Source: Bradyrhizobium sp. SK17 (lineage in GTDB: Bacteria > Pseudomonadota > Alphaproteobacteria > Rhizobiales > Xanthobacteraceae). From it: a stretch of DNA of 64,000 nt. The notes under the pieces are model-generated. The model did no database searches and was not told where the DNA came from. It saw only the letters and a program-made list of their open reading frames with translations. The DNA lies in the NCBI RefSeq assembly GCF_002831585.1, contig NZ_CP025113.1:2418001-2482000 (forward strand). Reading direction: 5' to 3'. Positions 8,706 through 18,298 of this stretch are shown in pieces. Numbering within the stretch: the first letter of the stretch is position 1; each line of letters starts with the position of its first letter. The translations under genes and the position numbers were made by a program.

Positions 8706-9713
8706 TTAAATCAGCTTGCCGATCGCGACGGCGGTGTCGGCCATGCGGTTCGAGAAGCCCCACTCATTGTCGTACCAGGACATCACGCGCACGAAATTGC
8801 CGTTCTGCACCTTGGTCTGGTCCATGTGGAAGGTCGACGAGTGCGGATCGTGGTTGAAGTCGATCGAGACGTTCGGCGCGTTGGTGTAGCCGAGGATGCC
8901 CTTGAGCTGCTGCTCGGCGGCGCGCTTCATCGCCTCGTTGATCTCCGCAACGTTGGTTTCGCGCTTGGCGACGATCTTGAGGTCGATGACCGACACGTTC
9001 GGCGTGGGGACGCGAACCGAGACGCCGTCGAGCTTGCCCTTCAGCTCCGGCAGCACCAGGCCGATCGCCTTGGCGGCACCGGTCGAGGTCGGGATCATCG
9101 ACATCGCAGCCGCGCGGCCGCGATAGAGGTCCTTGTGCAGGGTGTCGAGCGTCGGCTGGTCGCCGGTATAGGCGTGGATCGTGGTCATGAAGCCGGTCTC
9201 GATGCCGACAGTGTCGTTCAGGACCTTGGCAACCGGCGCCAGGCAGTTGGTGGTGCACGAACCGTTGGAGATCACCAGGTGATCCTTGGTCAGCGTGTCG
9301 TGGTTGACGCCGTAGACGATGGTGGCGTCCGCGCCGTCGGCGGGCGCCGAGACGAGCACGCGCTTGGCGCCGGCGGTCAGGTGCGCGGAGGCCTTGTCCT
9401 TGGCGGTGAAGATGCCGGTGCATTCCAGCGCGACGTCGACGCCGAGCGCCTTCCAGGGCAGCTTGGAGGGATCGCGTTCGGCCGAGACCTTGATCTTGCC
9501 GCTACCGAGGTCGATCGAGTCGCCGTCCACGGTCACGGTGCCGGGGAAGCGGCCGTGCACGGAATCGAAGCGCAGCAGGTGCGCATTGGTCTCGACCGGA
9601 CCGAGGTCGTTGATGCCGACAACCTCGATGTCCTTGCGGCCGGACTCGGCGATGGCGCGCAACACATTGCGGCCGATACGCCCAAACCCGTTGATCGCGA
9701 CGCGGACTGCCAT
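8706..9713 (-). CDS. gap: glyceraldehyde-3-phosphate dehydrogenase (type I)
   Basis: 335 aa from the ATG at 9713, which follows GGAGAG. NAD(P)-binding [14 protein letters not shown] at the N-terminus, active-site [17 protein letters not shown] (Cys ~155), and the C-terminal [12 protein letters not shown]. Oxidises glyceraldehyde-3-phosphate to 1,3-bisphosphoglycerate. The second residue after GINDLG is followed by ETNAH, which does not settle NAD versus NADP preference. First of the gap-(small ORF)-pgk-fba series on the minus strand; separated from tkt by a 165-nt spacer with a hairpin. Confidence 0.97.
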   Translation of the reverse strand: MAVRVAINGFGRIGRNVLRAIAESGRKDIEVVGINDLGPVETNAHLLRFDSVHGRFPGTVTVDGDSIDLGSGKIKVSAERDPSKLPWKALGVDVALECTGIFTAKDKASAHLTAGAKRVLVSAPADGADATIVYGVNHDTLTKDHLVISNGSCTTNCLAPVAKVLNDTVGIETGFMTTIHAYTGDQPTLDTLHKDLYRGRAAAMSMIPTSTGAAKAIGLVLPELKGKLDGVSVRVPTPNVSVIDLKIVAKRETNVAEINEAMKRAAEQQLKGILGYTNAPNVSIDFNHDPHSSTFHMDQTKVQNGNFVRVMSWYDNEWGFSNRMADTAVAIGKLI

Positions 9714-9782
9714 GGCTCGTCTCTCCTCTAATAGCTGCTGCCGGCCCCGCGGGAGGGCTCCCACGAGGGTTTTACGGCGGAA

Positions 9783-9801
9783 CGCCCGGTTCAGCCGGGC
9801 G
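9783..9801. terminator. hairpin between tkt and gap
   Basis: CGCCCGG (9783-9789) pairs perfectly with CCGGGCG (9795-9801) around TTCAG. No U-run follows on either strand, so it is at best a weak terminator or an mRNA-stabilising/processing hairpin between the two minus-strand genes. Confidence 0.35.
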
Positions 9802-9878
9802 CGTACGGAAAAGATGGAGCTTTGGTAATCCTTTTTTGCGGCAAGCTCAACCTTCGGCAGGCGGGTGTCAGGCCAGCG

Positions 9879-11861
9879 TCAGGCGCGCTTCGTGGCAGCG
9901 TTAACGACAGCCTCGGCGGTAATGCCGAAATGCGGGAAAAGGTCCTTCGCCGGGGCGCTGGCGCCGAATCCGTGCATGCCGATGAAATCGCCGTCGTGGC
10001 CGATCACGGCGTCCCAGCCCCAACGCACCGCAGCCTCGATCGCGATCTTGACCGGAGCCTTGCCGATAATGGCGTTTTGCCGCTCGGCAGGCTGCGCCAG
10101 CAGCAATTCCAGCGACGGGACCGAGACCACCCGCGTCGGGATGCCGCGCCCGGCGAGCTGCTTCTGTGCCTCGACCGCGATCTGGACCTCGGAACCGGAC
10201 GCGAACAATGACACTTTTGCGTCACCCTGCGCCGCGACCAGCTCGTAGGCGCCGTGGCTGCACGGATTGTCGTTCGGCGCTGACGTACGCAACTGCGGCA
10301 GGTTCTGGCGGGTCAGCGCCAGCACCGTCGGTCCGTCGATGCGGTTGAGCGCCAATTCCCAGCACTCTGCGGTCTCGACCGCGTCGCACGGACGGAACAC
10401 GCGCATGTTGGGCATCGCGCGCAGCGCGGAGAGATGCTCCACCGGCTGGTGCGTCGGGCCGTCCTCGCCGAGGCCGATCGAATCGTGGGTCATGACGTAA
10501 ACCACGCCGGTGCCCATCAGCGCCGACAGCCGCATCGCGCCGCGCGCGTAGTCGGTGAACACCAGGAAGGTGGCGCCGTTCGGCGCAAAGCCGCCATGCA
10601 GGAAGAGGCCGTTGAGGCACGCCGCCATGCCGTGCTCGCGGATGCCGTAATGGATGAAGCGGCCCTTCGGCGTCTTGGCGCCGAATGCGGTCGCCGACTT
10701 CGCCTTGTTGTTGTTGGAGCCGGTGAGGTCGGCGGAGCCGGCGACGAATTCCATCGGCATCGCGGCCGCGATCACCTCGATCGCGGCTTCCGACGATTTG
10801 CGGGTCGCGATGTTGAGCGGATTTTCCAAGAGCCCCTTCTTGAAGGCGCGCAGCCCCTTGGCGAGCGCCTGCGGCCGCTCGTGACGGATGCGGCGTTCGA
10901 ACTCGGCGCGCTTGCGGTTGCCGAGCTGGCTGAACTGCTCGTCCCAGGCCTTGTGCTCGGCGGCGCCGCGGGCACCCGCCTCGCGCCAGGCCTTCAGCAC
11001 GTCGTCGGGCACCGAGAACGGCTCCAGCGAGATGCCGAGCTTCTCCTTGGCGCCCTTGAGCTCGGCGGCGCCGAGCGCTTCGCCATGCGCCTTGGCGGTG
11101 CCGGCCCGGGTGGGTGCCCCGAAGCCGATCGTGGTCTTGCAGGCGATCAGCGAAGGCTTGTTGGACTTCTGCGCGCGGGTGATTGCAGCCGCGATCGCCT
11201 GCGGATCATGGCCGTCGATCAATTCCGCGGCCCAGCCCGCGGACTTGAAGCGCTTCACCTGGTCGACGGAATCGGCGATCGAGGTCGGGCCGTCGATCGA
11301 GATGCCGTTGTCGTCGTACAGCACGATCATCTTGTTGAGCCGCCAGACGCCGGCGAGCGCGATCGCTTCCTGCGAGATGCCTTCCATCAGATCGCCGTCG
11401 GAGGCGAGTACGTAGGTGTGGTGGTTGACGATCTTCTTGCCGAACTCGGCGGCGAGCATTTTCTCGGCGAGCGCCATGCCGACCGCGGTCGCGATGCCCT
11501 GGCCGAGCGGACCGGTGGTGGTCTCGATGCCCTTGGTGTGGAAATTCTCCGGATGTCCCGGCGTCAGCGATCCGAGCTGGCGGAAATGCTTGATCTGGTC
11601 GAGCGTCATGTCCTTGTTGCCGGTGAGGTACAGCAAGGCATAGAGCAGCATCGAGCCGTGGCCGGCGGACAGCACGAAGCGATCGCGATCGGGCCACGCC
11701 GTGTCGGCTGCATCGAATTTCAGGAATTTCGTGAACAGGACGGTCGCGATGTCGGCGGCGCCCATCGGCAGGCCGGGATGGCCGGAATTCGCCTTCTCGA
11801 CGGCGTCCATGGCAAGGCCACGGATCGCATTGGCCATACGGGTGTGATCGACCTGCGTCAT
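9879..11861 (-). CDS. tkt: transketolase
   Basis: 660 aa, full length. N-terminal [31 protein letters not shown], thiamine-pyrophosphate motif [13 protein letters not shown]...N, the pyrimidine domain [10 protein letters not shown] and [11 protein letters not shown], then [13 protein letters not shown] and the C-terminal domain. Transfers two-carbon ketol units between sugar phosphates in the pentose-phosphate and Calvin pathways. First gene of the minus-strand carbon block. Divergent from the DUF4164-zapA pair; the 324-nt space between them must hold both promoters. Confidence 0.97.
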   Translation of the reverse strand: MTQVDHTRMANAIRGLAMDAVEKANSGHPGLPMGAADIATVLFTKFLKFDAADTAWPDRDRFVLSAGHGSMLLYALLYLTGNKDMTLDQIKHFRQLGSLTPGHPENFHTKGIETTTGPLGQGIATAVGMALAEKMLAAEFGKKIVNHHTYVLASDGDLMEGISQEAIALAGVWRLNKMIVLYDDNGISIDGPTSIADSVDQVKRFKSAGWAAELIDGHDPQAIAAAITRAQKSNKPSLIACKTTIGFGAPTRAGTAKAHGEALGAAELKGAKEKLGISLEPFSVPDDVLKAWREAGARGAAEHKAWDEQFSQLGNRKRAEFERRIRHERPQALAKGLRAFKKGLLENPLNIATRKSSEAAIEVIAAAMPMEFVAGSADLTGSNNNKAKSATAFGAKTPKGRFIHYGIREHGMAACLNGLFLHGGFAPNGATFLVFTDYARGAMRLSALMGTGVVYVMTHDSIGLGEDGPTHQPVEHLSALRAMPNMRVFRPCDAVETAECWELALNRIDGPTVLALTRQNLPQLRTSAPNDNPCSHGAYELVAAQGDAKVSLFASGSEVQIAVEAQKQLAGRGIPTRVVSVPSLELLLAQPAERQNAIIGKAPVKIAIEAAVRWGWDAVIGHDGDFIGMHGFGASAPAKDLFPHFGITAEAVVNAATKRA

Positions 11862-12185
11862 GATGAAAAGTCCGCCTGGAATGAGGAGCTGATTGCTGGA
11901 CGCATCGGGGCGGGCAGCCGCGATACGCGCGTGGAGTGGCCTTACGGGTTGGAGGGTGGATTAGCACCTCAATTCCGCAAGTCCAAGGCGATGAAACGCC
12001 CCAAAACGGGGAAAAGTTGCTCGAAATCGCTCAATTTCATTGAACGGTGCATAGTTTGGCGCCGCCGTTGCGCTGGGCTCGCTTGCCACGTAAATTTCGT
12101 CCCGTAAACGCTTGCCGAACCGCCAGTTTTGCCGTGCGGCGGGCCTATCTCAAACGGGCTATCCCAGGGATCTACGCCGCGTGTC
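11862..12185. other. divergent intergenic region, tkt / DUF4164
   Basis: No convincing gene, repeat or RNA structure seen. It should contain the promoters of tkt (minus) and DUF4164-zapA (plus); I cannot place either with confidence. Confidence 0.5.
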
Positions 12186-12506
12186 ATGAGTGATCGTCTC
12201 GCCAACGGGTCTGGCAATACCGAGGCACCGCTTGCCGATATCGATGCTGCGACCAAGCGGCTGATGGCCGCGCTCGATGCGCTGGAGAGCTCGGTGGAGC
12301 GCCGCCGCGAGGCCGACCGCGACGAGAACGAATTGGCGAGCCGGATCCAGGCACTCGGCGCCGATCGCTCGCGCCTCGCCGACGAGCTCGACGGATCGCT
12401 GGTGAAGACGCGCAAGCTCGAGCGCGTCAATCGTGACATCGCGGAAAAGCTCGACGCGGCGATCGGCACGATCCGTGCCGTGCTCGCGGGCGGAGAGGGC
12501 AGATGA
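12186..12506 (+). CDS. DUF4164-like coiled-coil protein
   Basis: 106 aa from the ATG at 12186 (MSDRLANGSGNTEAPLADI). Nearly all of it is predicted helix with heptad-like charge patterning (AATKRLMAALDALESSVERRREADRDENELASRIQALG...). Small proteins of this type (DUF4164) are regularly encoded directly before zapA in Rhizobiales. Its stop overlaps the zapA start as ATGA, so translation is coupled. A role beside ZapA at the division site is inference from context only. Confidence 0.78.
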   Translation: MSDRLANGSGNTEAPLADIDAATKRLMAALDALESSVERRREADRDENELASRIQALGADRSRLADELDGSLVKTRKLERVNRDIAEKLDAAIGTIRAVLAGGEGR

Positions 12507-12886
12507 GCCACATCAACGTCACCATCAATGGCCGGCAATACCGGATGGCCTGCGAGGAAGGCCAGGAGGTGCGGCTGCTGAAGCTCGCGGAGAATCTCCA
12601 GCAGCGCGTCGAATCGCTGCGCGGCAAGTTCGGTGAGATCGGCGACGCGCGGCTCACCGTGATGGCGGCGCTCACCGCCTGCGACGAGCTGGTCGATGCC
12701 AGCGCGCGCATCCGCAGCCTCGAGGAGGAGGTCGAGCAACTGCGCAATGCGCGCGTCGCCGCCACCGACCGCGCCCGCGCCACCCAGACCGCGGTCTCCA
12801 ACGCGCTCAACGCCGCGGCCGAACGGATCGAGCGCACCACGCAGGTGCTCAACCGCACCATCGGCGGCGGCATCGCGATCGGGTAG
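12503..12886 (+). CDS. zapA: cell division protein ZapA
   Basis: 127 aa. N-terminal HVTINGRQYRMACEEGQEVRLLKLAENLQQRVE is the ZapA globular head; the rest is a helix with LTVMAALTACDELVDA and a long coiled coil (RIRSLEEEVEQLRNARVAATDRA). ZapA binds FtsZ and cross-links protofilaments in the Z-ring. Overlaps the upstream gene by 4 nt. The order zapA-6S RNA-cyclo-ligase is conserved in many proteobacteria. Confidence 0.9.
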   Translation: MSHINVTINGRQYRMACEEGQEVRLLKLAENLQQRVESLRGKFGEIGDARLTVMAALTACDELVDASARIRSLEEEVEQLRNARVAATDRARATQTAVSNALNAAAERIERTTQVLNRTIGGGIAIG

Positions 12887-12888
12887 CC

Positions 12889-13016
12889 ACTGTCGTCCCG
12901 GCGGAGGCCGGGACCCATACTCCGCGGCCCATCGAGTTTGGGCGGCGCGAGTTAGTACCCTCTGCAACGATGGACAGCGGTGGTTAAGGGTCCCGGCCTT
13001 CGCCGGGACGACGAGG
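12889..13016. repeat. palindromic intergenic repeat, family C, copy 1
   Basis: Outer arms TGTCGTCCCGGCGGAGGCC and GGCCTTCGCCGGGACGACG are inverted copies, with GGGACCCAT/GTTAAGGGTCCC inside. Related elements lie at 25912-25940, 29078-29215 and 55162-55300, and looser ones at 52525-52616, 53556-53606 and 60462-60565. Confidence 0.85.
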
Positions 13017-13099
13017 TACCGCTGGCGGATTGCGGCAACGATCGCTACATTGGCCGGGCGAAGCTGCGTTGCGCGTCAGGAGCCATAATATCCCCGGGG

Positions 13100-13275
13100 C
13101 CTTATCGATCCTTTAGGGAACTGTCCCTGGCCGGGTCCGTGGACCCGGACATATGGTGCCCACCTACTTTCGTAGGGAACTCCGGGATCGAGCGCTCCAA
13201 CGGCCTCTGCGGCTTCGCACTTGGTTTTTGCTGTTGCCTTGTCGTCGCGCTGCGGCGGTCTGATTGTGTGGCAGT
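13100..13275 (+). ncRNA. ssrS: probable 6S RNA
   Basis: The 506-nt space between zapA and the formyltetrahydrofolate cyclo-ligase is where alphaproteobacterial 6S RNA is normally encoded. The segment is highly structured: TCGATCC near 13105 can pair with GGATCGA near 13186; inside are CCGGGTCC-GT-GGACCCGG (13131-13148) and CCTAC-TTTC-GTAGG (13162-13175). The 3' part contains CTGCGGCGGTC, similar to the conserved 3' CUGCGGCGG of 6S RNAs. A 6S RNA binds the RNA polymerase-sigma70 holoenzyme in stationary phase. Exact ends are estimates; a covariance-model search would settle identity. Confidence 0.6.
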
Positions 13276-13392
13276 GTCGTGCCCTGCGACGTGGGGCATC
13301 CAGTGCGCCGCGGCCTGGCCAAACGAATGCTCGCGTCTCTGGAATTGCCGGCTCGTCCGCATTTGGCGGACGATGACAGCGGAAGATGGATC

Positions 13393-13971
13393 ATGCACGC
13401 ATCTCCATCGAAGGCCGAACTTCGGGCCCTCGCGCTCGCCAAGCGCGATGCGCTGAGCGACGAGCAGCGCGCCGCGGCGGCCGAGGCGCTCGCCAGGCGC
13501 GGCGCCCCGTTCGAGATCACGCAAGGCATGATCATCTCCGGCTATGCGCCGATCCGCAGCGAGCTCGATCCGGCGCCACTGATGAAGAAGCTGGCCGACA
13601 AGGGCGCGCGGCTGGCGCTGCCCTGCATCAATGCGCGCGGCCAGTCGCTGACCTTCCGCAGCTGGTCGCCGCAGGACCGCCTGATGCTCGGCCCGCTCGG
13701 CATTCCCGAACCGTCGCCGGCCGCGGCCGAGGTGCATCCCGACGTGATGCTGGTGCCGCTCGCGGCGTTCGACAAGCTCGGCCACCGCATCGGCTATGGT
13801 GCTGGCTATTACGACTATACCTTTGCACATCTGCGCAAGGCCAAGCACGTGATCGGGGCCGGGATTGCCTTTGCTGCACAGGAAACCAAGGCGATCCCGG
13901 CGCTGTCGCACGACGTCCCGCTCGATTATGTGCTAACGGAGCGCAAGACGTTCGATTTCCGGAGTAGCTAG
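13393..13971 (+). CDS. 5-formyltetrahydrofolate cyclo-ligase
   Basis: 192 aa from the ATG at 13393 (preceded by GGAAGATGGATC). N-terminal SKAELRALALAKRDALS (substrate-binding region), KLADKGARLALPCIN, then the ATP/Mg site VPLAAFDKLGHRIGYGAGYYDYTFAHLR (G-x-G-x-GYYD). Converts 5-formyl-THF to 5,10-methenyl-THF with ATP, cytosolic one-carbon metabolism. The gene follows the probable 6S RNA and could be co-transcribed with it. An upstream in-frame Met at 13264 would place the 6S 3' end inside the coding region, so the later start is chosen. Confidence 0.93.
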   Translation: MHASPSKAELRALALAKRDALSDEQRAAAAEALARRGAPFEITQGMIISGYAPIRSELDPAPLMKKLADKGARLALPCINARGQSLTFRSWSPQDRLMLGPLGIPEPSPAAAEVHPDVMLVPLAAFDKLGHRIGYGAGYYDYTFAHLRKAKHVIGAGIAFAAQETKAIPALSHDVPLDYVLTERKTFDFRSS

Positions 13972-13973
13972 CC

Positions 13974-14801
13974 TTGCGTATTCTCTTCGTTGGTGACGTC
14001 GTCGGCAGGACCGGCCGCACCGCCATCACAGACCATCTTCCGGGCATGATCAGGGACTGGTCGCTCGATCTCGTCGTCGTCAATGGCGAGAATTCCGCTG
14101 GCGGCTTCGGCATCACCGAGGCGATCTACCAGGAGTTGCTCGATGCCGGAGCGGACGCGATCACGCTCGGCAACCATGCCTGGAATCAGAAGGAGGCGCT
14201 GGTCTTCATCGAGCGCGCGCCGCGCCTGATCCGCCCGTTGAATTTTCCGCGCCATTCGCCCGGCCGCGGCGCGACGCTGGTCGATACCAAGAACGGCAAG
14301 CGCGCGCTCGTGCTCAATGCGATCGGTCGCGTGTTCATGGAGCCGTCGTCGAACGATCCATTCAGCGCGATCGACCGCGAGCTCGAGGCCTGCCCGTTGC
14401 GCGAGGGCGCCGATGCCATCGTGCTCGACTTCCACGCCGAGGCGACCAGCGAGAAGCAGGGCGTCGGCTTCTTCTGCGACGGCCGCGTCAGCCTCGTGGT
14501 CGGCACCCATACCCATGTGCCGACCGCCGATCATCAGGTGCTGCCCGGCGGCACCGCCTATATGAGCGATGCCGGCATGACCGGCGATTATGATTCGGTG
14601 ATCGGCATGCAGAAGGAGGAGCCGTTGCAGCGCTTCCTCACCGGCATTCCGTCCGGCCGCTTCGAACCGGCCGGCGGCGTCGCGACGCTGAGCGGCATCG
14701 CGGTCGAGACCGACGATGCGACCGGGCTGGCGGTCAAGGTCGCGCCGGTGCGCGCCGGCGGCCGGCTCGAGCCCGCGGTGCCGGGGTTCTGGCTGAGCTA
14801 G
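13974..14801 (+). CDS. YmdB-family metallophosphoesterase
   Basis: 275 aa. Metal-site motifs: FVGDVVGRTGR (N-term), VVNGENSAGGFGIT (~38), ITLGNHAWNQKE (~64), DFHAEATSEKQ (~148) and VVGTHTHVPTADHQ (~174). YmdB-type enzymes hydrolyse 2',3'-cyclic nucleotides or phosphodiesters and in some bacteria affect biofilm formation and RNA turnover. TTG start at 13974 with GGAG 6-7 nt before it; only 2 nt separates it from the cyclo-ligase stop, so the two form an operon. The cyclo-ligase/YmdB pairing is common in alphaproteobacteria. Confidence 0.88.
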   Translation: MRILFVGDVVGRTGRTAITDHLPGMIRDWSLDLVVVNGENSAGGFGITEAIYQELLDAGADAITLGNHAWNQKEALVFIERAPRLIRPLNFPRHSPGRGATLVDTKNGKRALVLNAIGRVFMEPSSNDPFSAIDRELEACPLREGADAIVLDFHAEATSEKQGVGFFCDGRVSLVVGTHTHVPTADHQVLPGGTAYMSDAGMTGDYDSVIGMQKEEPLQRFLTGIPSGRFEPAGGVATLSGIAVETDDATGLAVKVAPVRAGGRLEPAVPGFWLS

Positions 14802-14892
14802 CCTGCGACATCTTGTCGTGCTTTGATGGGCAGTGATTTTGATGGGGCAGTGATTTTCGACCCCCTTTGATTTTTGCTTCCCGGAGATTGCG

Positions 14893-16665
14893 TTGTCCGA
14901 GCGCGTCGAACGTCGTTTGGTGGCCTTGGTGGCGGCGGATGTTGCCGGCTACAGCCGCCTGATGGGCCGCGACGAGGAGCGGACGCTTGGCGACCTGAAG
15001 GGCGCCCGCCAGACGCTGGTCGATCCGACCGTCGCGGCCTGCCGGGGCCGCATCGTCAAGACCACCGGCGACGGGATGCTGGTCGAGTTCGCCAGCGCTG
15101 TCGACGCGGCGCGCTGCGCCATCGAGGTGCAGCGGGGCATGACCGAACGCAACGCCGCGGTGCCACCCGATCGCAGGATCGAATTCCGCATCGGCATTCA
15201 CGTCGGCGACATCATTATCGACAGCGACGATATCTTCGGCGACGGCGTCAACATCGCGGCGCGGCTCGAGGGGATGGCCGACCCCGGCGGAATTTGCATT
15301 TCGGACGATGCCCATCGGCAAATCCGGGGCAAGGTCGATATCGACTTCGGCGACATGGGCTCGCAGTCGCTGAAGAACATCGCCGAGCCGATGCGCGTAT
15401 GGCAGATTCGGATCGGCGGCGAGCCCGGCTCGCAGCGCTCGACGGTGCCGTCAGCGCCAGTCGAGCCGCTTGCGCTGCCGGACCGGCCATCGATCGCGGT
15501 GCTGCCGTTCGACAACATGAGCGGGGATCGCGAGCAGGATTACTTTGCCGACGGCATGGTCGAGGAGATCATCACCGCGCTGTCGCGGTTCAAGTCATTG
15601 TTCGTCATCGCGCGAAATTCGAGCTTTGCCTACAAGAACAAGGCGATCGACATCAAGCGCGTCGGCCGCGAGCTCGGCGTCCGCTACGTGCTGGAAGGCA
15701 GCGTGCGCAAGGCCGGCAACCGGGTCCGCATCACCGGTCAGTTGATCGAGGCGGCGACCGGCAACCACATCTGGGCCGATCGGTTCGATGGCGAGCTCGA
15801 AGATATTTTTGGCCTGCAGGACAAGGTGACCTCGAGCGTCGTCGGCCTGATCGCGCCCAGGCTCGAGCAGGCCGAGTTCGAGCGGGCACGGCACAAGCCG
15901 ACTGAAAAGCTCGACAGCTACGACCTCTACCTGCGCGGCATGGCGCTGATTCATCAGCGCGCATCGCTCAGCGACGCCTACGAGCTGTTCAAGCAGGCGA
16001 TCGCGCTCGATCCGCAGTTCGCCGCGGCGCATGCGATCCTGGCGTGGAGCTGGATGGCCCGGCAGGCCACCAGCGGCTCACCGCTCGACGGCCCGGAGCG
16101 GCTCGAGGCAATCAGGCATGCGCGGCTGGCTTCGCGGCTCGGCGAGGAAGATGCCTTCGTGCAGTCGACCGCGGGCCATGTGCTGACCTATCTCGGACAC
16201 GATTACGACCTCGGCTCGTCGATGGTCGAGGAAGCGATCGCGCTCAATCCCAATCTCGGCTTCGCCTGGTATTCGCGCGGCTGGGTCGCGCTGATGTGCG
16301 GCGATACGGAGCGCGCGATCGGGAGCTTTGAGCACATGATGCGGCTCAGCCCGCTCGATCCGCTGCGGATCAGCGCCTGGATCGGGACCTCGCATGCCTA
16401 CTTCTGGCTGGGACGTTTCGAAGAGGGCTGCGAGGCCGCGCGGCGATCGCTGCGCTTCAACACCAACGCGCATTCATTGGGCGCCTTCATCATCAACGCG
16501 ATCCGCGCCGGCCGGACCGATGAGGCGCGCAAGGCGATCGGGCGGCTGTTGCGGATTCATCCGGGCTTCCGCACCTCGCATGTCAGCGAAGCGTTTCCGG
16601 TGCGCGGTGCCGAACTGCGCGACCAGATCGGCGCGGCGCTGCGCGACGCGGGATTGCCGGATTAA
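14893..16665 (+). CDS. class III nucleotide cyclase with TolB-like and TPR domains
   Basis: 590 aa, TTG start with CCGGAG upstream. Residues ~6-165: class III cyclase domain (RRLVALVAADVAGYSRLMG..., KTTGDGMLVEF with the metal Asp, RIGIHVGD, DGVNIAARLE). Residues ~195-330: TolB-N/FlgO-like domain (RPSIAVLPFDNMSGDREQDYFADGMVEEIITALSRF ... VRYVLEGSVRKAGNRVRI). Residues ~345-590: TPR-like repeats (LFKQAIALDPQFAAAHAILAWSW, AIALNPNLGFAWYSRGWVAL). No membrane span, so it is cytosolic. Probably makes cAMP; such multi-domain cyclases are numerous in Bradyrhizobium. Convergent with the next gene, separated by a repeat hairpin. Confidence 0.85.
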   Translation: MSERVERRLVALVAADVAGYSRLMGRDEERTLGDLKGARQTLVDPTVAACRGRIVKTTGDGMLVEFASAVDAARCAIEVQRGMTERNAAVPPDRRIEFRIGIHVGDIIIDSDDIFGDGVNIAARLEGMADPGGICISDDAHRQIRGKVDIDFGDMGSQSLKNIAEPMRVWQIRIGGEPGSQRSTVPSAPVEPLALPDRPSIAVLPFDNMSGDREQDYFADGMVEEIITALSRFKSLFVIARNSSFAYKNKAIDIKRVGRELGVRYVLEGSVRKAGNRVRITGQLIEAATGNHIWADRFDGELEDIFGLQDKVTSSVVGLIAPRLEQAEFERARHKPTEKLDSYDLYLRGMALIHQRASLSDAYELFKQAIALDPQFAAAHAILAWSWMARQATSGSPLDGPERLEAIRHARLASRLGEEDAFVQSTAGHVLTYLGHDYDLGSSMVEEAIALNPNLGFAWYSRGWVALMCGDTERAIGSFEHMMRLSPLDPLRISAWIGTSHAYFWLGRFEEGCEAARRSLRFNTNAHSLGAFIINAIRAGRTDEARKAIGRLLRIHPGFRTSHVSEAFPVRGAELRDQIGAALRDAGLPD

Positions 16666-16711
16666 AGCGTGATGAGATGAGGCTGAACCGTCATCGCGCT
16701 TTAGGTTTTTG

Positions 16712-16765
16712 TTCAAGCATGATCGTTTCGGAAAACCGCTTCGCACTTTTCCGGATCATGCTCTA
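16712..16765. repeat. REP-like palindrome, family D, copy 1
   Basis: AAGCATGATCGTTTCGGAAA ... TTTTCCGGATCATGCTC: imperfect inverted repeat placed between two convergent genes, where it may serve as a bidirectional terminator. Related copies at 23698-23750 and 38659-38847. Confidence 0.8.
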
Positions 16766-18187
16766 GCCCTGTCTAAAGCCCATCCGGAACGCGCCCCAAT
16801 GGCGGCCGCGCACCGTGATCGGCGACGACAGGTCCTTCATCAAGACGAAATTGCCGCCGCCCATGTCGCGGCGATAGGTCTGCAACAGGAACGGTTTTGT
16901 ATTCGCCGCGACCTTGCTCACCGCGCGGTCGTTGAAGAGGCGGCGGTTGCGGCAATTGGCGTTGTTCCAGACGGGGTCCGGCCCCTGCGGCAGCCGGTAG
17001 TTCGGATTGTGGGTCGGCAGATAGCCGCTGCGCGCCCAGGCGACGCAGAACACAATGCGCGGGTCGGTCTTCTGGATCGGGTCCTGGATCGCCGGCAGCA
17101 CGCGGTCGGTGAAGCCGACGTAGTCGGTCAGATATTGCTTCGGATTGCTGCCGGCGATCTCGCGATAGTTCTCGTCCATCAATTGCGCCAGCGTGATCTC
17201 GCCATGCGCGATGGCCTGCTCGAACAGGTCGGAAATCCGTTTCGCGGTCTCGATCACGACGCGGATCAGCGGCGTATCGCCGGTCTCTACGCCGCTGTCG
17301 GCGATGGTCACGATCAGGCTTTCGGAGAGCTCGAGCAGTTTCGCGACCCGCGCGTCGGCGTGCTTGAGGTCGCGCGAGGACAGATCGACCCCCTTGGCGA
17401 GCTCGTTCAGCTCCGCGATCACGCTGTCGCAATGCCCGAGATTGGAGGTCGCGGCGCGCGCCACGCTGCCGATCTCGGCGCCGACCAAGGAAAAGCCTTG
17501 CTGCACGCGGCTGATGATGCCCGAGATCTGCCGGGCGCCTTGGCTGGCGTTCCTGGCGCGCAGCGAGGCGTCGCTGCTCTCGCCGATCAGGCTGCCGATC
17601 TGGCCGTCGAGATCGCGCACGGTGTCGGAAATCTGATGCGTCGCCTGGCGGGTCGCCTCGGCGAGGTTCTTCACCTCGCTTGCGACCACCGCAAAACCGC
17701 GGCCGGCGGTGCCGGCGCGCGCCGCCTCGATGGTGGCGTTGAGTGCCAGCAGATTGGTCTGCTTGGCGATCGCCTCGATCGAGCCGGAGACCTTGGCGAC
17801 CTGGCTCAACGCGGAGCCGACCGCGGCGAGCCGGGTCTCGATCCGGCCGACCGCCGCGACGAGTTCAGCGATGTGGCCGACCGCCGTCTCGACCACGTCG
17901 CGCGACTCGGCGATCTGGCCGACCGCGGCGGATGCGGTCGATTGCACTGCCTGCGATGCGTTGGCGATGTCGTGATTGGCCGAGACCATGGTCTCGGCGG
18001 TGGCTTGCAAATGATGGAATCGCTCCGACTGGTTGGTGACGCGGTTGGCGACTTCCTGGACATTGCCGGCGATGTCGGCGAGTTCGACGCCGAGGCCGCC
18101 GATGCGGTCGGCAAGCTGGTCAACGAGCCGTTCGGCCAGCGTCCGGTTCGATGACGTGTCCAGAACTGCGAGCTGCGCGGCCGACAT
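16763..18187 (-). CDS. soluble MCP-like receptor with C-terminal sensor domain (copy 1)
   Basis: 474 aa from the ATG at 18187 (AAGGAT upstream). Residues ~20-300: methyl-accepting signalling helices, with the hairpin tip region [50 protein letters not shown] near 140-190. Residues ~310-474: a sensor-like domain with [63 protein letters not shown] and a final [15 protein letters not shown]. No membrane segments. The usual order (sensor first, signalling second) is inverted. The sensor resembles the last strands of Cache/PDC domains but ligand is unknown. Neighbouring gene at 18299-20059 has the same C-terminal domain, suggesting tandem duplication. Confidence 0.85.
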   Translation of the reverse strand: MSAAQLAVLDTSSNRTLAERLVDQLADRIGGLGVELADIAGNVQEVANRVTNQSERFHHLQATAETMVSANHDIANASQAVQSTASAAVGQIAESRDVVETAVGHIAELVAAVGRIETRLAAVGSALSQVAKVSGSIEAIAKQTNLLALNATIEAARAGTAGRGFAVVASEVKNLAEATRQATHQISDTVRDLDGQIGSLIGESSDASLRARNASQGARQISGIISRVQQGFSLVGAEIGSVARAATSNLGHCDSVIAELNELAKGVDLSSRDLKHADARVAKLLELSESLIVTIADSGVETGDTPLIRVVIETAKRISDLFEQAIAHGEITLAQLMDENYREIAGSNPKQYLTDYVGFTDRVLPAIQDPIQKTDPRIVFCVAWARSGYLPTHNPNYRLPQGPDPVWNNANCRNRRLFNDRAVSKVAANTKPFLLQTYRRDMGGGNFVLMKDLSSPITVRGRHWGAFRMGFRQG

Positions 18188-18298
18188 GTTGGCGGATCCT
18201 TCCATCGCCGCGGCCGTCGTGCGGCCACAGCATTCCCATCCCAAGACTAAGACGTGATTCGCGCCGCCGGTCTTGCCTGAGCGCGCACGCGTGCCCGC

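Noticed and set aside
10434..12107. 557-residue plus-strand frame opposite transketolase
   Set aside because: Antisense shadow of tkt with no recognisable motif; length follows from codon bias.
12980..13456. 158-residue frame through the zapA/cyclo-ligase spacer
   Set aside because: Overlaps the structured 6S-like segment and a repeat, no RBS, no protein features.
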